A stretch of 30,066 nt of DNA from an uncultured Bacteroidales bacterium (GCA_934667175.1 CAKULN010000035.1:1-30066), one strand, 5' to 3'. Shown: positions 6,257 to 15,465, numbered from the stretch's first letter. Translations and numbers: made by a program. The notes: generated by a model not told the origin, from the sequence alone.

Positions 6257-7714
6257 ATGAACCACAGATTCCTAAAAACAATCCTGGCGGTCTTGGTGGC
6301 CGGAACGGCCGGGACAGCCACATCAGAGGCCAAAATCCAGCTTCCTCAGATCCTCAGCGACCATCTTGTTCTCCAGCAGAAATCCGACGCCAACCTTTGG
6401 GGCAAGGCCGCTCCTTCATCCAAGGTGTCCGTAAAAACCACTTGGAGCGAGGAGGAATATTCAGTGAAAAGTGACGGAAAAGGCAATTGGAAGCTTTCCG
6501 TCAAAACACCGGCGGCGGGTTATACTCCATATTCGATAACAATTTCTGACAAAGATGGCTCCGTGACACTTTCGGACATCCTTGTCGGTGAGGTTTGGCT
6601 TTGCGGAGGGCAGTCCAACATGGAGATGCCGTTGGACGGTTTCGGTTCGTGTCCTGTGGAAGGGGCACTAGAAGAGGTCGCTTTGTCGGGGCAGTACCGG
6701 GACAAGATCCGTCTTGTGAAGATTCCTAAGACAGGTGCCGAGACCCCGCAGGAGACTGTGGAAGGAACATGGCAGGTCAGCTCGCCTGAGACTGCTGGCT
6801 GGTTTTCAGCAGTTGGTTGGCATTTCGCGAAGATGCTTAACTCTGTACTTGATGTCCCGGTGGGATTGGTTTCCTGCAATTGGGGCGGTTCGGCTGTGGA
6901 AAGCTGGCTGCCTAAGGATGTGGTATATTCCTACCCGGAGAACACCTTGCCGTCAGGACAGTACGCTTCCAAGAGGGAACCGGGCGGCTGGTATCACTAC
7001 CATAGTCCTATCATCATGTACAATGGAATGCTGTACCCGATCCGCAATTACACATTGAAGGGATTTCTTTGGTATCAGGGGGAGACGAACGCTGGATTCC
7101 CGCAGTATTACGCTCAGAGGCTTGCCACAATGGTGAAAGTCTGGAGGGATCTTTGGGGGCAGGGTGAACTTCCGTTCTACGAGGTTGAGCTGGCACCGTA
7201 CGTCTATGGCGGAGACGGAACTTCCGGTGCGAGAATACGTGAGGCGCAGCGCAAGGCTGTTGAACTGATCCCGAACAGCGGAATCATCACGACCAACGAC
7301 CTTGTCTATCCTTATGAATATGACCAGATCCATCCTTGCAAGAAGAAAGAGGTTGGTCAGCGTCTGTCATATCTGGCTCTAAATAAGACGTATGGAATGG
7401 ATTACATCCCATTTGAGGGGCCACGTTTCAAGGATTACGAAATTCGAGGAAATGAAATAGAGATTTCGTTCTACAATGACGGGAACGGGTTCAGCCCTTG
7501 GAGGGAGATTGTCGGATTCGAGGTGGCCGGTGAGGACAGGGTGTTCTATCCAGCCGAGGTACGGAAAGGGGCCGGATGGAAGAATCTGGTAGTGAAGAGT
7601 GACAAAGTTCCGGCTCCGGTGGCGGTGCGTTATTGCTTCCGGGATTTCCAGATTGGTAACCTTACCGGGAGACGCGGCTTGCCTGTTGTTCCGTTCAGGA
7701 CTGATAATTGGTGA
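6257..7714 (+). CDS. Secreted sialate O-acetylesterase (SGNH-fold)
   Basis: The enzyme removes O-acetyl groups from sialic acids or similarly acetylated glycans, so that further glycan breakdown can proceed. From ATG 6257 the 485-residue protein starts with a signal peptide (MNHRFLKTILAVLVAGTAG, cleavage after about SEA). SGNH blocks follow: GGQSNMEMP with nucleophile S120, NWGGSAVESW, WYQGETNA, and DQIHP with D356 and H359. An N-terminal beta-rich segment (IQLPQILSDHLVLQQ) is typical of the family. The frame opens earlier at 6206, but the downstream start is the one that gives a clean signal peptide. No polysaccharide utilisation (SusCD) genes lie nearby, so it is not part of a visible PUL. 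REP-like units follow it. Confidence 0.9.
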   Translation: MNHRFLKTILAVLVAGTAGTATSEAKIQLPQILSDHLVLQQKSDANLWGKAAPSSKVSVKTTWSEEEYSVKSDGKGNWKLSVKTPAAGYTPYSITISDKDGSVTLSDILVGEVWLCGGQSNMEMPLDGFGSCPVEGALEEVALSGQYRDKIRLVKIPKTGAETPQETVEGTWQVSSPETAGWFSAVGWHFAKMLNSVLDVPVGLVSCNWGGSAVESWLPKDVVYSYPENTLPSGQYASKREPGGWYHYHSPIIMYNGMLYPIRNYTLKGFLWYQGETNAGFPQYYAQRLATMVKVWRDLWGQGELPFYEVELAPYVYGGDGTSGARIREAQRKAVELIPNSGIITTNDLVYPYEYDQIHPCKKKEVGQRLSYLALNKTYGMDYIPFEGPRFKDYEIRGNEIEISFYNDGNGFSPWREIVGFEVAGEDRVFYPAEVRKGAGWKNLVVKSDKVPAPVAVRYCFRDFQIGNLTGRRGLPVVPFRTDNW

Positions 7715-7718
7715 CGAA

Positions 7719-7833
7719 GTCGCTTCGGCAGGCTCAGCGACCGCACAGTACGGTTGGTGAGCTTGTCGAACCACGGTTGGTGAGCCTGCGGTCCCTGAGC
7801 TTGTCGAAGGGCCGAACCACCGGCTCAGCGACC
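7719..7833. repeat. REP-like cluster before typA
   Basis: Several degenerate copies in mixed orientation fill most of the gap between the esterase and typA. They include GTCGCTTCGGCAGGCTCAG, GGTGAGCTTGTCGAACCACG and CTGAGCTTGTCGAAGGGCC. Confidence 0.75.
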
Positions 7834-7857
7834 AAAGTGAAAAAAATCCTGCAATTC

Positions 7858-7888
7858 TTCGGTTTTCCATTGGAAATCCGTAATTTTG
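7858..7888 (+). promoter_or_regulatory. typA promoter inside a hairpin
   Basis: The -7 box TAATTTTG (7881-7888) has TTCG at 7858-7861 at 19-nt spacing, giving a leader of about 15 nt. The promoter lies inside a long imperfect inverted repeat: AAAAAAATCCTGCAA (from about 7840) against TTGCAAGATTTTTTT, with inner GGTTTTCC/GGAAATCC. Confidence 0.5.
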
Positions 7889-7907
7889 CAAGATTTTTTT
7901 ACGGTAT

Positions 7908-9719
7908 ATGCAAGACATTAGGAACATCGCGCTCATCGCGCACGTTGACCACGGTAAGACAACCCTCGTGGACAGGATGATTTATCAGGCAAATCTGGTA
8001 CGTCAGCCTGAGAATCTCGGCCAACTGATTCTCGACAACAATGACATCGAGAGAGAAAGAGGTATTACTATTCTGGCGAAGAATGTATCTGTTACCTATA
8101 AAGGCGTTAAAATCAACATTATAGACACTCCGGGCCATAGCGATTTCGGAGGAGAGGTCGAAAGGGTCTTGAACATGGCTGATGGTGTCCTACTGCTTGT
8201 TGATGCCTTTGAAGGCTGCATGCCTCAGACCCGTTTCGTGCTTCAGAAAGCACTTGAATTGGGTAAGAAACCTATCGTGGTAGTCAACAAGGTGGACAAG
8301 CCTAACTGCCGTCCCGATGAGGTTCAGGAAGAGGTTTTCGATCTCATGTGCTCCTTGAATGCCACTGATGATCAGCTTGATTTCAAGACAATCTTCGGTA
8401 GTGCCAAGCAGGGCTGGATGTCGGACGATTGGAAGAATCCTACTTCGGACATCACTCCGCTCTTGGACGCAATCCTTTCGGAAATCCCCGCTCCTAAAGT
8501 AGTTGAGGGCACCCCTCAACTTCAGGTAACCTCTCTTGAATATTCCCCTTACGTGGGCCGTATCGCAGTCGGTAAACTAACTAGGGGAGTCCTCAAAACC
8601 GGCCAACAGGTCTGCCTTTGCAAGAGGTATGACGTTGTCGAGAAGCACAAAATCAAGCAGCTCATGGTCTTCGATGGTCTCGGAAAGGCCAATGTGGACA
8701 GTGTCCAGTGTGGCGACATCTGCGCGGTTGTCGGCATAGACGGCTTCGAGATCGGCGACACGATCGCCGACAGCGAGAATCCGGAGGCACTTCCTCCGAT
8801 CTCCATCGACGAGCCTACGATGAGCATGCTTTTCACCATCAACAACTCCCCGTTCTTCGGAAAGGACGGCAAGTTCGTGACTTCCAGGCACATCAAGGAC
8901 CGCTTGGACAAGGAGTTGGAGAAGAACCTTGCCCTCAAGGTCAAGCCGGGGCTGAACGCGGATTCGTTTGTGGTCTTCGGACGTGGCGTGCTTCATCTCT
9001 CCGTGCTTATCGAGGAGATGCGCCGTGAGGGATTCGAACTTCAGGTCGGTCAGCCTAAAGTCTTGGACAAGACCATCAACGGACAGCGCTGCGAGCCTAT
9101 TGAGGATCTTTCCATCGAGGTTCCGGAGCAGTTTGTCGGAGCTGCCATCGAACTTGCCACACGCAGGAAGGGTGCGCTTCTGCACATGGAGCCTAGGGGC
9201 GACAGGACTCTGCTGAATTTCGACATCCCGACCCGTGGCCTTATGGGGCTCAGGAGCAACCTCTTGACCGCTTCACAGGGCGAGGCCATCATGGCCCACA
9301 GGTTCAAGGAGTACCAGCCTTACAAGGGTGAGATCGAGAACCGTACCAACGGTTCGCTCGTGTCCCTTGAGACGGGCACCGCGATAGCATATTCAATGAA
9401 CAAGCTTCTGGACAGGGGCAAGTTCTTCATTGATCCGGGTGACGAGATTTACTGCGGTGAGGTCGTGGGCGAGCACACAAGGGAGAGGGATCTCAACATC
9501 AACATCTGCAAGACCAAGAAACTTACCAACGTGCGCGCCGCCGGCTCAGACGAGAAGGTTGTGCTGCCGCCTCCGGTGAAGATGTCACTTGAGGAGATGC
9601 TTGAATATATTCGTGAAGACGAGCTCGTGGAGGTGACTCCGCACCATCTGAGGATGCGCAAGATCCTTCTTGATCCGATGGACAGGAAGCGTTCCGGCAA
9701 CTCCGGTGACGATGAATAG
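7908..9719 (+). CDS. typA: Ribosome-associated GTPase TypA/BipA
   Basis: This is a translation-factor GTPase that binds the 70S ribosome at the EF-G site and supports 50S assembly and growth under stress. The 603-residue protein shows G1 AHVDHGKTT (about 11-19), switch I RERGITI, G3 [13 protein letters not shown]4 NKVDK and G5 GSAK. EF-G-like domains III and V follow, then the TypA-specific C-terminal domain with [14 protein letters not shown] and the [10 protein letters not shown] motif. It has the usual length and a clear start [16 protein letters not shown], 19 nt after a -7 box. The gene appears monocistronic, because a new promoter follows before DUF177. Confidence 0.97.
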   Translation: MQDIRNIALIAHVDHGKTTLVDRMIYQANLVRQPENLGQLILDNNDIERERGITILAKNVSVTYKGVKINIIDTPGHSDFGGEVERVLNMADGVLLLVDAFEGCMPQTRFVLQKALELGKKPIVVVNKVDKPNCRPDEVQEEVFDLMCSLNATDDQLDFKTIFGSAKQGWMSDDWKNPTSDITPLLDAILSEIPAPKVVEGTPQLQVTSLEYSPYVGRIAVGKLTRGVLKTGQQVCLCKRYDVVEKHKIKQLMVFDGLGKANVDSVQCGDICAVVGIDGFEIGDTIADSENPEALPPISIDEPTMSMLFTINNSPFFGKDGKFVTSRHIKDRLDKELEKNLALKVKPGLNADSFVVFGRGVLHLSVLIEEMRREGFELQVGQPKVLDKTINGQRCEPIEDLSIEVPEQFVGAAIELATRRKGALLHMEPRGDRTLLNFDIPTRGLMGLRSNLLTASQGEAIMAHRFKEYQPYKGEIENRTNGSLVSLETGTAIAYSMNKLLDRGKFFIDPGDEIYCGEVVGEHTRERDLNINICKTKKLTNVRAAGSDEKVVLPPPVKMSLEEMLEYIREDELVEVTPHHLRMRKILLDPMDRKRSGNSGDDE

Positions 9720-9762
9720 GCAAACTATTCGCGAAAAGATTTTATATTCGGAAAAAAATTTA

Positions 9763-9770
9763 TACCTTTG
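9763..9770 (+). promoter_or_regulatory. -7 box TACCTTTG for the DUF177-rpmF-tRNA unit
   Basis: TACCTTTG fits TAnnTTTG closely. It ends 25 nt before the ATG at 9796, in an AT-rich stretch, with TTTT at 9740-9743 where the -33 element should be. Confidence 0.6.
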
Positions 9771-9795
9771 CAACCCTTAATCTGTCTATCGGATC

Positions 9796-10335
9796 ATGAA
9801 AGATGATTTTATAGTTCCAATAAATGGATTGGCCCAAGGACGGACTGAGTTTCGTTGGAGGGTTGGGAAGAAGTTCTTTGAGAGTTTTGAGAATTCAGAG
9901 ATTCTTGACGCGGATCTTGAGATTGAGGCCTTCGCGGAGAAATCCGGGCGTTTCATCGGGATTGACTGTGAGATTGAGGGCGATGTGACGGTGGCTTGTG
10001 ACAGATGCCTTGAAGAGTTGAGACTTCCTGTAGAGACGGGATTCCGGCTCAGCGTCAAGTTCGGTCAGGAACCGGCCGGCGGCAGTGATGCCCCGGAAGG
10101 TGAGAGGGAGATTGTCTGGCTGCCGGAATCGGACGCCGAATTCGACCTCGCTCAGACAGTGTATGACTATGTATGTCTGTCTCTGCCGGTGCAGAGGGTT
10201 CATCCCGATGGCGGGTGCGACCCGGAGGCTGTGAAATATCTGAGTTCTGAAGACGACCAGGAGCGTGATTCCCAAGGAAAGGATGCTTCGATGCCGTTCG
10301 CGTCATTGAAGGATCTTTTGGAAAAAGAGAAATAA
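9796..10335 (+). CDS. DUF177 (YceD-type) protein
   Basis: A 179-residue protein of the DUF177/YceD family, which is nearly always encoded just before rpmF and is linked to 23S rRNA or 50S maturation; its exact biochemical role is unsettled. Visible features are the family's conserved VACDRCLEEL with C68 and C71, an acidic C-terminal half, and a second cysteine region GGCDPEA. There is no signal peptide or membrane segment, so it should be cytoplasmic. It starts 25 nt after a strong -7 box, and rpmF follows after 20 bp, so the two should be co-transcribed. Confidence 0.88.
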   Translation: MKDDFIVPINGLAQGRTEFRWRVGKKFFESFENSEILDADLEIEAFAEKSGRFIGIDCEIEGDVTVACDRCLEELRLPVETGFRLSVKFGQEPAGGSDAPEGEREIVWLPESDAEFDLAQTVYDYVCLSLPVQRVHPDGGCDPEAVKYLSSEDDQERDSQGKDASMPFASLKDLLEKEK

Positions 10336-10355
10336 TAATTTAAGAATATTTAACT

Positions 10356-10538
10356 ATGGCACATCCGAAACACAAAGTCTCAAAGCAGAGAAGAGACAAG
10401 AGAAGGACCCATGACTTCGCTCCGGTTCCTACTCTCGCTACCTGCCCTAACTGTGGCGCAACAGTGATGTATCATCACATTTGCCCAGAGTGCGGTTACT
10501 ACAGGGGACGTCAGATCATCGAGAAGAGCGCGGAGTAG
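10356..10538 (+). CDS. rpmF: 50S ribosomal protein L32 (bL32)
   Basis: A 60-residue zinc-ribbon ribosomal protein. It begins MAHPKHKVSKQRRDKRRTH, the usual basic N-terminus, and has two cysteine pairs, CPNCG and CPECGYYRGR, that would bind zinc. Length and motifs are those of the Cys4 (zinc-containing) L32 form. It is translated behind DUF177 and lies 22 bp before a tRNA gene with no terminator between, so protein and tRNA are probably made from one transcript. Confidence 0.97.
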   Translation: MAHPKHKVSKQRRDKRRTHDFAPVPTLATCPNCGATVMYHHICPECGYYRGRQIIEKSAE

Positions 10539-10560
10539 TTCTCTTCGGTAGAAAACTAAT

Positions 10561-10632
10561 GGTCCCATAGTTCAACGGATAGAACGGAGGTTTCCTAAAC
10601 CTTAAATATAGGTTCGATTCCTATTGGGACTA
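10561..10632 (+). tRNA. tRNA-Arg (anticodon CCU)
   Basis: A 72-nt cloverleaf: acceptor GGTCCCA/TGGGACT with discriminator A, D arm GTTC/GAAC, anticodon stem GAGGT/ACCTT with loop TTCCTAA (anticodon CCT at positions 34-36), a 4-nt variable loop, and T arm ATAGG/CCTAT with loop TTCGATT. It decodes AGG. The CCA end is not encoded. It is the last gene of the DUF177-rpmF transcript. Confidence 0.95.
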
Positions 10633-10668
10633 CAAAAGAGGCTCGTCATTCCAGGCGGGTCTCTTTTG
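10633..10668 (+). terminator. Terminator after tRNA-Arg
   Basis: The stem CAAAAGAG + GCTCGTC pairs with GGCGGGT + CTCTTTTG (15 pairs with G-U wobbles) around loop ATTCCA. It begins directly at the tRNA 3' end, and the 3' arm supplies the T-rich stretch. Confidence 0.8.
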
Positions 10669-10720
10669 CGTTATTTGGAGAATTTGAATATTCTGATTAA
10701 TTTCGTAAGACGTTTTGAGT

Positions 10721-10794
10721 GGTCACTGAGCCTGCCGAAGTGACCGCACATGTGAAATTCACTAATAGTTGTCGCTTCGACAGGCTCAGCGACC
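10721..10794. repeat. Two REP-like units in opposite orientation
   Basis: A GGTCACTGAGCC...AAGTGACC unit at 10721-10745 and the inverted GTCGCTTCGACAGGCTCAGC unit at 10771-10794 are separated by 25 bp. The stem pair CACT/AGTG here, versus CGCT/AGCG elsewhere, keeps pairing. Nothing else is visible between the terminator and the exporter gene. Confidence 0.8.
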
Positions 10795-10805
10795 GAGGTT
10801 AGATT

Positions 10806-11393
10806 ATGCCGTCACACATGCTGCCATCGTTGCTCCTTTACATCCTTGCGCTTGGCTACACGCCAGGCCCGTCCAATCTGTGCGCATTCCATTCCGGAAT
10901 CCATTTCGGCCGAAGGAACGCGATGAAGGTTTGGTGGGGCTTTGTGATTGGTTTTCTGATCATAGACACGTCGTTGGTTCTCCTCACGCATTTTCTGGGG
11001 GATTTTCTCGGCCCTTATGTCAAGTGGCTCTCTTATGCCGGAGCACTCTACATGGCCTGCCTGGCGATCATGATTGTGGTCAAGTCCGGCCAGTCAAAGG
11101 AAGACATGGCCAAATCCTGCTCAGTCGGGACCGGAATCGTGATCGAAATCACCAACGCCAAGGTCTGGATGTTCTGTCTGACCGCTCTTGGGACATTCGT
11201 GCTGCCATATTCCAGTTCCCTTATTGAACTGGCCAAGGTTGGACTCCTTCTTGTTTTGGCAGGTCCCGTCGCCAATCTGGTCTGGCTGGTGGCCGGTTCC
11301 GCGCTGAACAGCCTGACGGAAAGATATGGCCGTGTCATCGACGTGATCCTTGCCGCGGCGCTTGTCATTTGCGCCATGATGCTGATTCTGTAA
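10806..11393 (+). CDS. LysE/RhtB-family amino-acid exporter
   Basis: An inner-membrane exporter of 195 residues. The family motif near the N-terminus is clear: LGYTPGPSNLCAFHSGIHFGRR, equivalent to the usual G.xPGPn......G...G. About six hydrophobic segments follow (for example around residues 43-62, 70-90, 115-135, 143-163 and 175-195). Members export lysine, threonine, homoserine or other amino acids; the substrate here cannot be told. The start ATG at 10806 lies immediately behind REP-like units, and no clear promoter box is visible. It converges on the histidine kinase gene with only 5 bp between stop codons and no terminator hairpin. Confidence 0.85.
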   Translation: MPSHMLPSLLLYILALGYTPGPSNLCAFHSGIHFGRRNAMKVWWGFVIGFLIIDTSLVLLTHFLGDFLGPYVKWLSYAGALYMACLAIMIVVKSGQSKEDMAKSCSVGTGIVIEITNAKVWMFCLTALGTFVLPYSSSLIELAKVGLLLVLAGPVANLVWLVAGSALNSLTERYGRVIDVILAAALVICAMMLIL

Positions 11394-11398
11394 GCTGC

Positions 11399-14300
11399 CT
11401 ATTGGTGCGGAAACCTTACCGTGAAGCATGCTCCCTTGAGAAGGAATGACTTGGAGTAGGAGATCTCCCCGTTGCATTTCTCAAGAATATTCCTGCAGAT
11501 CGACAGCCCCAGACCAGTGCCGTTGCTCTTTGTCGTGAAGTTCGGAGTGAAGAGCCTTGAACGGTTCTCGTCGCTGACTCCCGGACCGTTGTCCTCGAAC
11601 ACAATGTCGTAGAACCCTTCTTTTGAGGACCGGCGCAAAGAAACCACGATTTTACCCTGGAACGGCTCCTCCCCTTTGTCGACCGCTTCCGTCTGCGCGT
11701 TCTCTATCGCCTGCACCGCATTGTTGATCAGGTTGACGAACACACGGGTAAGTTGAGGCTTAGGACCGGTGACGGTGGCGTTTTCCAGTCCCATGTAGGA
11801 GAACTTGATGTTGTCCCTGCTGTCGAACAAGTCTATCTCCTCTTTCAGAAGCTTGTCCAGATTGATCTCGACCGGCTCTTCCGTGTAGAGTTTAGCGAAT
11901 GTTGAGAACTCGTTGGCTGTGTCGGCGAGCAGGTCAATCTGCTTGAGGACCTCCTCGGAGATCTCGTCGAATCTCTCCGCCCAGGCCGGATTCCCGTTTT
12001 TCTTCATTCTGATCAGCCTTTGGATCTGGAGCTTGATAGGGGTCAGAGGGTTCTTGATCTCATGCGCCACCTGCCGCGCCATGGTCGCCCAGGCCTTGTC
12101 CCTCTCGGCCTGCGTCAGCTTCCGGGTGGAGTTGTACAGGTCATGTACCATCAGATTGTAGGCCCGGACGAGGCGGGAGACTTCGTCGTCGCGCTCGTAG
12201 ACGATATATTCAAGATTGTTGATGCTCGCCTCGTTCATCTTCCGGCCCATTTCGGAGAGAGGCTTGAACATCTTGTCGACCGCCTTGGCCGTGATGAACC
12301 TCGCCAGAAGCAACAGGATCATGAACACGGTCACAATCGAGATTGAGTGGAGAACAGCCTCTGATTTGAAATCAAAACTTTCGTCGGTGAAAGGGGAACA
12401 CATGATGGCGATCATCCTGCCCTGCCCGTTGAACACCGGGGCGTAGAGGAAATATGTCCTCTTGGGACCGATGTATTCCTTGCCTATGTAGTACCTTTTG
12501 TTCTTATAGATGATGCTCTCGAACGCGTCAGGATTCATTCTGGAGCCGAGGAGCATCAGGTCAAACACTTCCGGGGTGGTGGAACGGAACTCCTTGCCGC
12601 CTATTGTGTAGAGGGTGATGTCGGACTTCATCGTGTTGCTGATGTCTTCCAGAATCATCGATGCTTCCTGCGCGCTGAAGTCCGTGAAATCCACGACGTA
12701 GCGGCACCTGGCCTGAAGCAGTGTCTGTAGGGAGTTGACCTTGTCGGCCATAGAGGATTTCAGGTTCGCGTTGTTTCTTCTGTAGACGAAGAGCACGCTG
12801 ACACTTGCCAGGGCGATGAGTGTCATGATCAACGCCATGAGCATCGCCGCGTTGATCCTGGACTTGTAGTAGTTGCTTTCGCGGTGTCTCGGATGAATCC
12901 GTGTCAGGGTCAAAAGGGTCAGGCAGAAGTAGAAGATCAAGGTCAGGAACAGGAACGCCACAAAGTAGGTGAAATTCTCCGTCTTCGGCCTTGAGACGAT
13001 GACAAGATCCTCGTCGGAGACGCTGTTGACAAAATGTGTGTACCCGTTTTTCCGTACGACTCCGTCGACGGCTTCGTGGATCTCTTCCTCGAGCTCCTCG
13101 TCCACGATTGTCGGGTAGGAGTAGTTGCCTTTGTAGGATGTCAGGCTCTTGCCGGAGTACTTGGCGTACGAGTATCTTGGCGGGATCAGGACGTCTCCCG
13201 GAGCCGAGTATCCAAGCAGTTGGGCGTAGCCCTTGTTCTCGCGGTTTGACTTCGGGGACACCCGCATCAGCATCATGGTCACCCCGCTGCCATAGTTATA
13301 GTAGGCGAAACTTCCGGCGTACAGGCTGTGACCTCCGGCGTCCCTCATGTACCGGAAGTGGGAATCCTCGGCGATTGGAATGCCCCTGGTGACCATCTCG
13401 GTGAAATAGGCGATGACCCCTTTGTCCTTTTCTTTCTCCGGGAACAGTTCCACCATGATGTCATAATCCTGCGAGGCTCTCGGCATGTAGCTTTCAATAA
13501 TCCTGTTGAGGATGGTGCCGTTGCTTTTTGGAATGGCGGACAGGGTGGAGATAAGCTGGTCGGATGCGATCTTGTCCTCTGCCCTTCGCAGCTCGAGCTC
13601 AAGGCTGATGTCCCTTTCGATGGACAGTCTGTTGGCCCATACGTTGATCCTGTTCTGCTCCTTTTGGAACCCGAGCGTGCCGGCCATGGTCACCATGTAG
13701 GCGGCGAAGACTATGGCTGTCGCTGTCCTGCCTCCGGCTGAGAAAAGGTCGTGTCTGAGGCCAGTCAGGTGTTTCAGCGCCGGCATGAGCATCTGTGTCA
13801 GGAGCGGGATGGTCATCAGCAGGCTGATCAAGGTCAGGTAGACCAGAAGACTGAATATGTTGAGGTCGTTCAGACGATAGAGCTCAAGCGATATGTTTGA
13901 GTTCAGGATGACGCTCCTGAAAGTCACATGGACGAAGAATAGGACGCCGGCGATGAGTAGGAATATGCAGACGGCGTACAGCCCCAAAGTCCACTTGCGG
14001 TGCCTTGTCATGAGGATCCTTCTGAAGATGTCGTTTCTTGTCACGAAGGTGCAGCAGACGCTGAGGACGATGAGCAGGGACACTATCAGCACCGCTCCCA
14101 GCGAATTGAACAGCTGGCCGTCAGCATAGACTGTCGGGGAGAAGAGCTTGAAGCTGTTTTTCATGTTCTCTCCCCAGAAGTATGTCGCCGAGATCACCGC
14201 GAACAGACCGGCCAGGACGAGCATGAGTCTCTTCAGGCTTTTCTTCTCGGCAAGATGCAGAAGTGACGCGATGATGAAGCAGGCGATGGCGAACCAGATC

Positions 14301-14959
14301 ATCGTGGAATGTGTCGCCGCGGATTGTCCGGTGACGGAGTTCGCCACGATCTTGAACACGGGCTTGCCATCGAGGATGGCCGCCGATCCGCTGCTTTCGG
14401 ACAACGGGACAATGGTGTAGTTCCGTCCCAGCCCCAGTTTTCTGTTCACACCGTTCGGACTCTCGTCGGACATCGAATCGACGATCTCAAGCCCGGCGAT
14501 TACCTTTCGGCGTCCCAAGTCCTCGGACTTCACCAGATACCATTTCTGCCCGTAGCTGACGAACGAAACCTCCGGGGTGACCTCGGCGAGAGGGGAGTAG
14601 ATGCTCTCCCTCGGTTTGGACAGACGTGGAAACACAATCCTCGGGGCGATGTCGTCGTTCCGGACCGGAAACTGGTTGCTCCACGATTGAAGGGTGTCGT
14701 CGATGTATCTGTAGATGACCATGTCGGAAGGCACGTCGTTGTGACCGGCCCAGACACGATGGTCCACCGTGAGGGCTGAGCTGATATATTCATCAAGAAG
14801 GTGCATCCTTCCCGAGACGTTCCTGCTGACCTTGGCGGCCTCTCTCTCGGTGTTGCCCGGAAGTTTGCTCACAGACAGCGAGAACGCGAGAAGAATGACG
14901 GCGAACGCCAGAAATCCTCCCGCCAGACAGTTTTTTATGCCAAACCTTCTGATGCTCAT
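11399..14959 (-). CDS. Large multi-pass sensor histidine kinase (NtrY-like)
   Basis: A membrane histidine kinase of 1186 residues, far longer than usual. Start MSIRRFGIKNC at ATG 14959 overlaps the rlmH stop (ATGA); the longer frame to 15079 would run into rlmH and is rejected. Visible are: TM1 near residues 10-30; a periplasmic region; a block of several TM helices (about 225-470); a second periplasmic region; further TM pairs; and a last TM followed by a HAMP-like segment (AVDKMFKPLSEMGRKMNEAS). HisKA follows, with ARQVAHEIKNPLTPIK and phospho-acceptor H966. The ATPase has N-box NLINNAVQA, G1 DNGPGV, F-box and G2 GTGLGLSI. The domain order resembles NtrY. No response regulator is in the window, so the partner and signal are unknown. 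Probably co-transcribed with rlmH. Confidence 0.88.
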   Translation of the reverse strand: MSIRRFGIKNCLAGGFLAFAVILLAFSLSVSKLPGNTEREAAKVSRNVSGRMHLLDEYISSALTVDHRVWAGHNDVPSDMVIYRYIDDTLQSWSNQFPVRNDDIAPRIVFPRLSKPRESIYSPLAEVTPEVSFVSYGQKWYLVKSEDLGRRKVIAGLEIVDSMSDESPNGVNRKLGLGRNYTIVPLSESSGSAAILDGKPVFKIVANSVTGQSAATHSTMIWFAIACFIIASLLHLAEKKSLKRLMLVLAGLFAVISATYFWGENMKNSFKLFSPTVYADGQLFNSLGAVLIVSLLIVLSVCCTFVTRNDIFRRILMTRHRKWTLGLYAVCIFLLIAGVLFFVHVTFRSVILNSNISLELYRLNDLNIFSLLVYLTLISLLMTIPLLTQMLMPALKHLTGLRHDLFSAGGRTATAIVFAAYMVTMAGTLGFQKEQNRINVWANRLSIERDISLELELRRAEDKIASDQLISTLSAIPKSNGTILNRIIESYMPRASQDYDIMVELFPEKEKDKGVIAYFTEMVTRGIPIAEDSHFRYMRDAGGHSLYAGSFAYYNYGSGVTMMLMRVSPKSNRENKGYAQLLGYSAPGDVLIPPRYSYAKYSGKSLTSYKGNYSYPTIVDEELEEEIHEAVDGVVRKNGYTHFVNSVSDEDLVIVSRPKTENFTYFVAFLFLTLIFYFCLTLLTLTRIHPRHRESNYYKSRINAAMLMALIMTLIALASVSVLFVYRRNNANLKSSMADKVNSLQTLLQARCRYVVDFTDFSAQEASMILEDISNTMKSDITLYTIGGKEFRSTTPEVFDLMLLGSRMNPDAFESIIYKNKRYYIGKEYIGPKRTYFLYAPVFNGQGRMIAIMCSPFTDESFDFKSEAVLHSISIVTVFMILLLLARFITAKAVDKMFKPLSEMGRKMNEASINNLEYIVYERDDEVSRLVRAYNLMVHDLYNSTRKLTQAERDKAWATMARQVAHEIKNPLTPIKLQIQRLIRMKKNGNPAWAERFDEISEEVLKQIDLLADTANEFSTFAKLYTEEPVEINLDKLLKEEIDLFDSRDNIKFSYMGLENATVTGPKPQLTRVFVNLINNAVQAIENAQTEAVDKGEEPFQGKIVVSLRRSSKEGFYDIVFEDNGPGVSDENRSRLFTPNFTTKSNGTGLGLSICRNILEKCNGEISYSKSFLLKGACFTVRFPHQ

Positions 14960-15429
14960 TCGTGATGGTAAGGTTCCCCTCTGATTATCGTGAAAGCCCT
15001 GTAAAGCTGCTCGGTGAATATCGCCCTGACCATTTGGTGCGAGAATGTCATCCTGGAGAGAGACATCTTTCCGTCGCATCTGGCATAGACAGCTTCGGAG
15101 AAGCCGTAGGCGCCGCCGATCACAAATACAATATCTTTGCCACCGCCAAGGGTCATCCTCTGGATCTCGCCGGCAAAATCGACGGAACGGTACTCTTTCC
15201 CGCGCTCATCCAGCAGGATCACCCGGTCGGACGGCTTTATGTTCTTGAGGATCAGTTCCCCTTCCTTATCCTTGATTTGGGCTTTGGTGAGTGCGGACGT
15301 GTTTTTCAGCTCGGGGATCTCCGTGACGCTGAACGGCACGTAATGTGACAGTCTGGAGGAATATGTCTCCAGGCCTTCCCGAACCCAACCAATGTCGGTC
15401 TTTCCGACTGTCAGCAATATGATTTTCAT
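14956..15429 (-). CDS. rlmH: 23S rRNA (pseudouridine-1915-N3) methyltransferase RlmH
   Basis: A SPOUT-class methyltransferase that modifies pseudouridine 1915 in helix 69 of 23S rRNA on the assembled ribosome. The 157-residue product from ATG 15429 (MKIILLTVGKTDIGWV) shows LLDERGKEYRSVDFA, the SAM-binding knot region FVIGGAYGFSE, and the C-terminal MSLSRMTFSHQMVRAIFTEQLYRAFTIIRGEPYHHE, all diagnostic of RlmH. A frame 13 codons longer exists, but its N-terminus is not family-like. A -7 box lies about 36 nt upstream. It is divergent from the DUF4783 gene and overlaps the kinase gene by 4 bp. Confidence 0.97.
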   Translation of the reverse strand: MKIILLTVGKTDIGWVREGLETYSSRLSHYVPFSVTEIPELKNTSALTKAQIKDKEGELILKNIKPSDRVILLDERGKEYRSVDFAGEIQRMTLGGGKDIVFVIGGAYGFSEAVYARCDGKMSLSRMTFSHQMVRAIFTEQLYRAFTIIRGEPYHHE

Positions 15430-15465
15430 GGCGATCGCAACTTCAAAGCGCTGATGCAAAAATAG

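Noticed and set aside
6257..7714. Polysaccharide utilisation locus around the sialate esterase
   Set aside because: No SusC/SusD, sialidase or regulator genes lie nearby; the neighbours are housekeeping genes.
15040..15079. Longer kinase start at 15079
   Set aside because: It would translate 40 residues in a second frame of rlmH; the start at 14959 gives a proper membrane N-terminus and the usual ATGA overlap.
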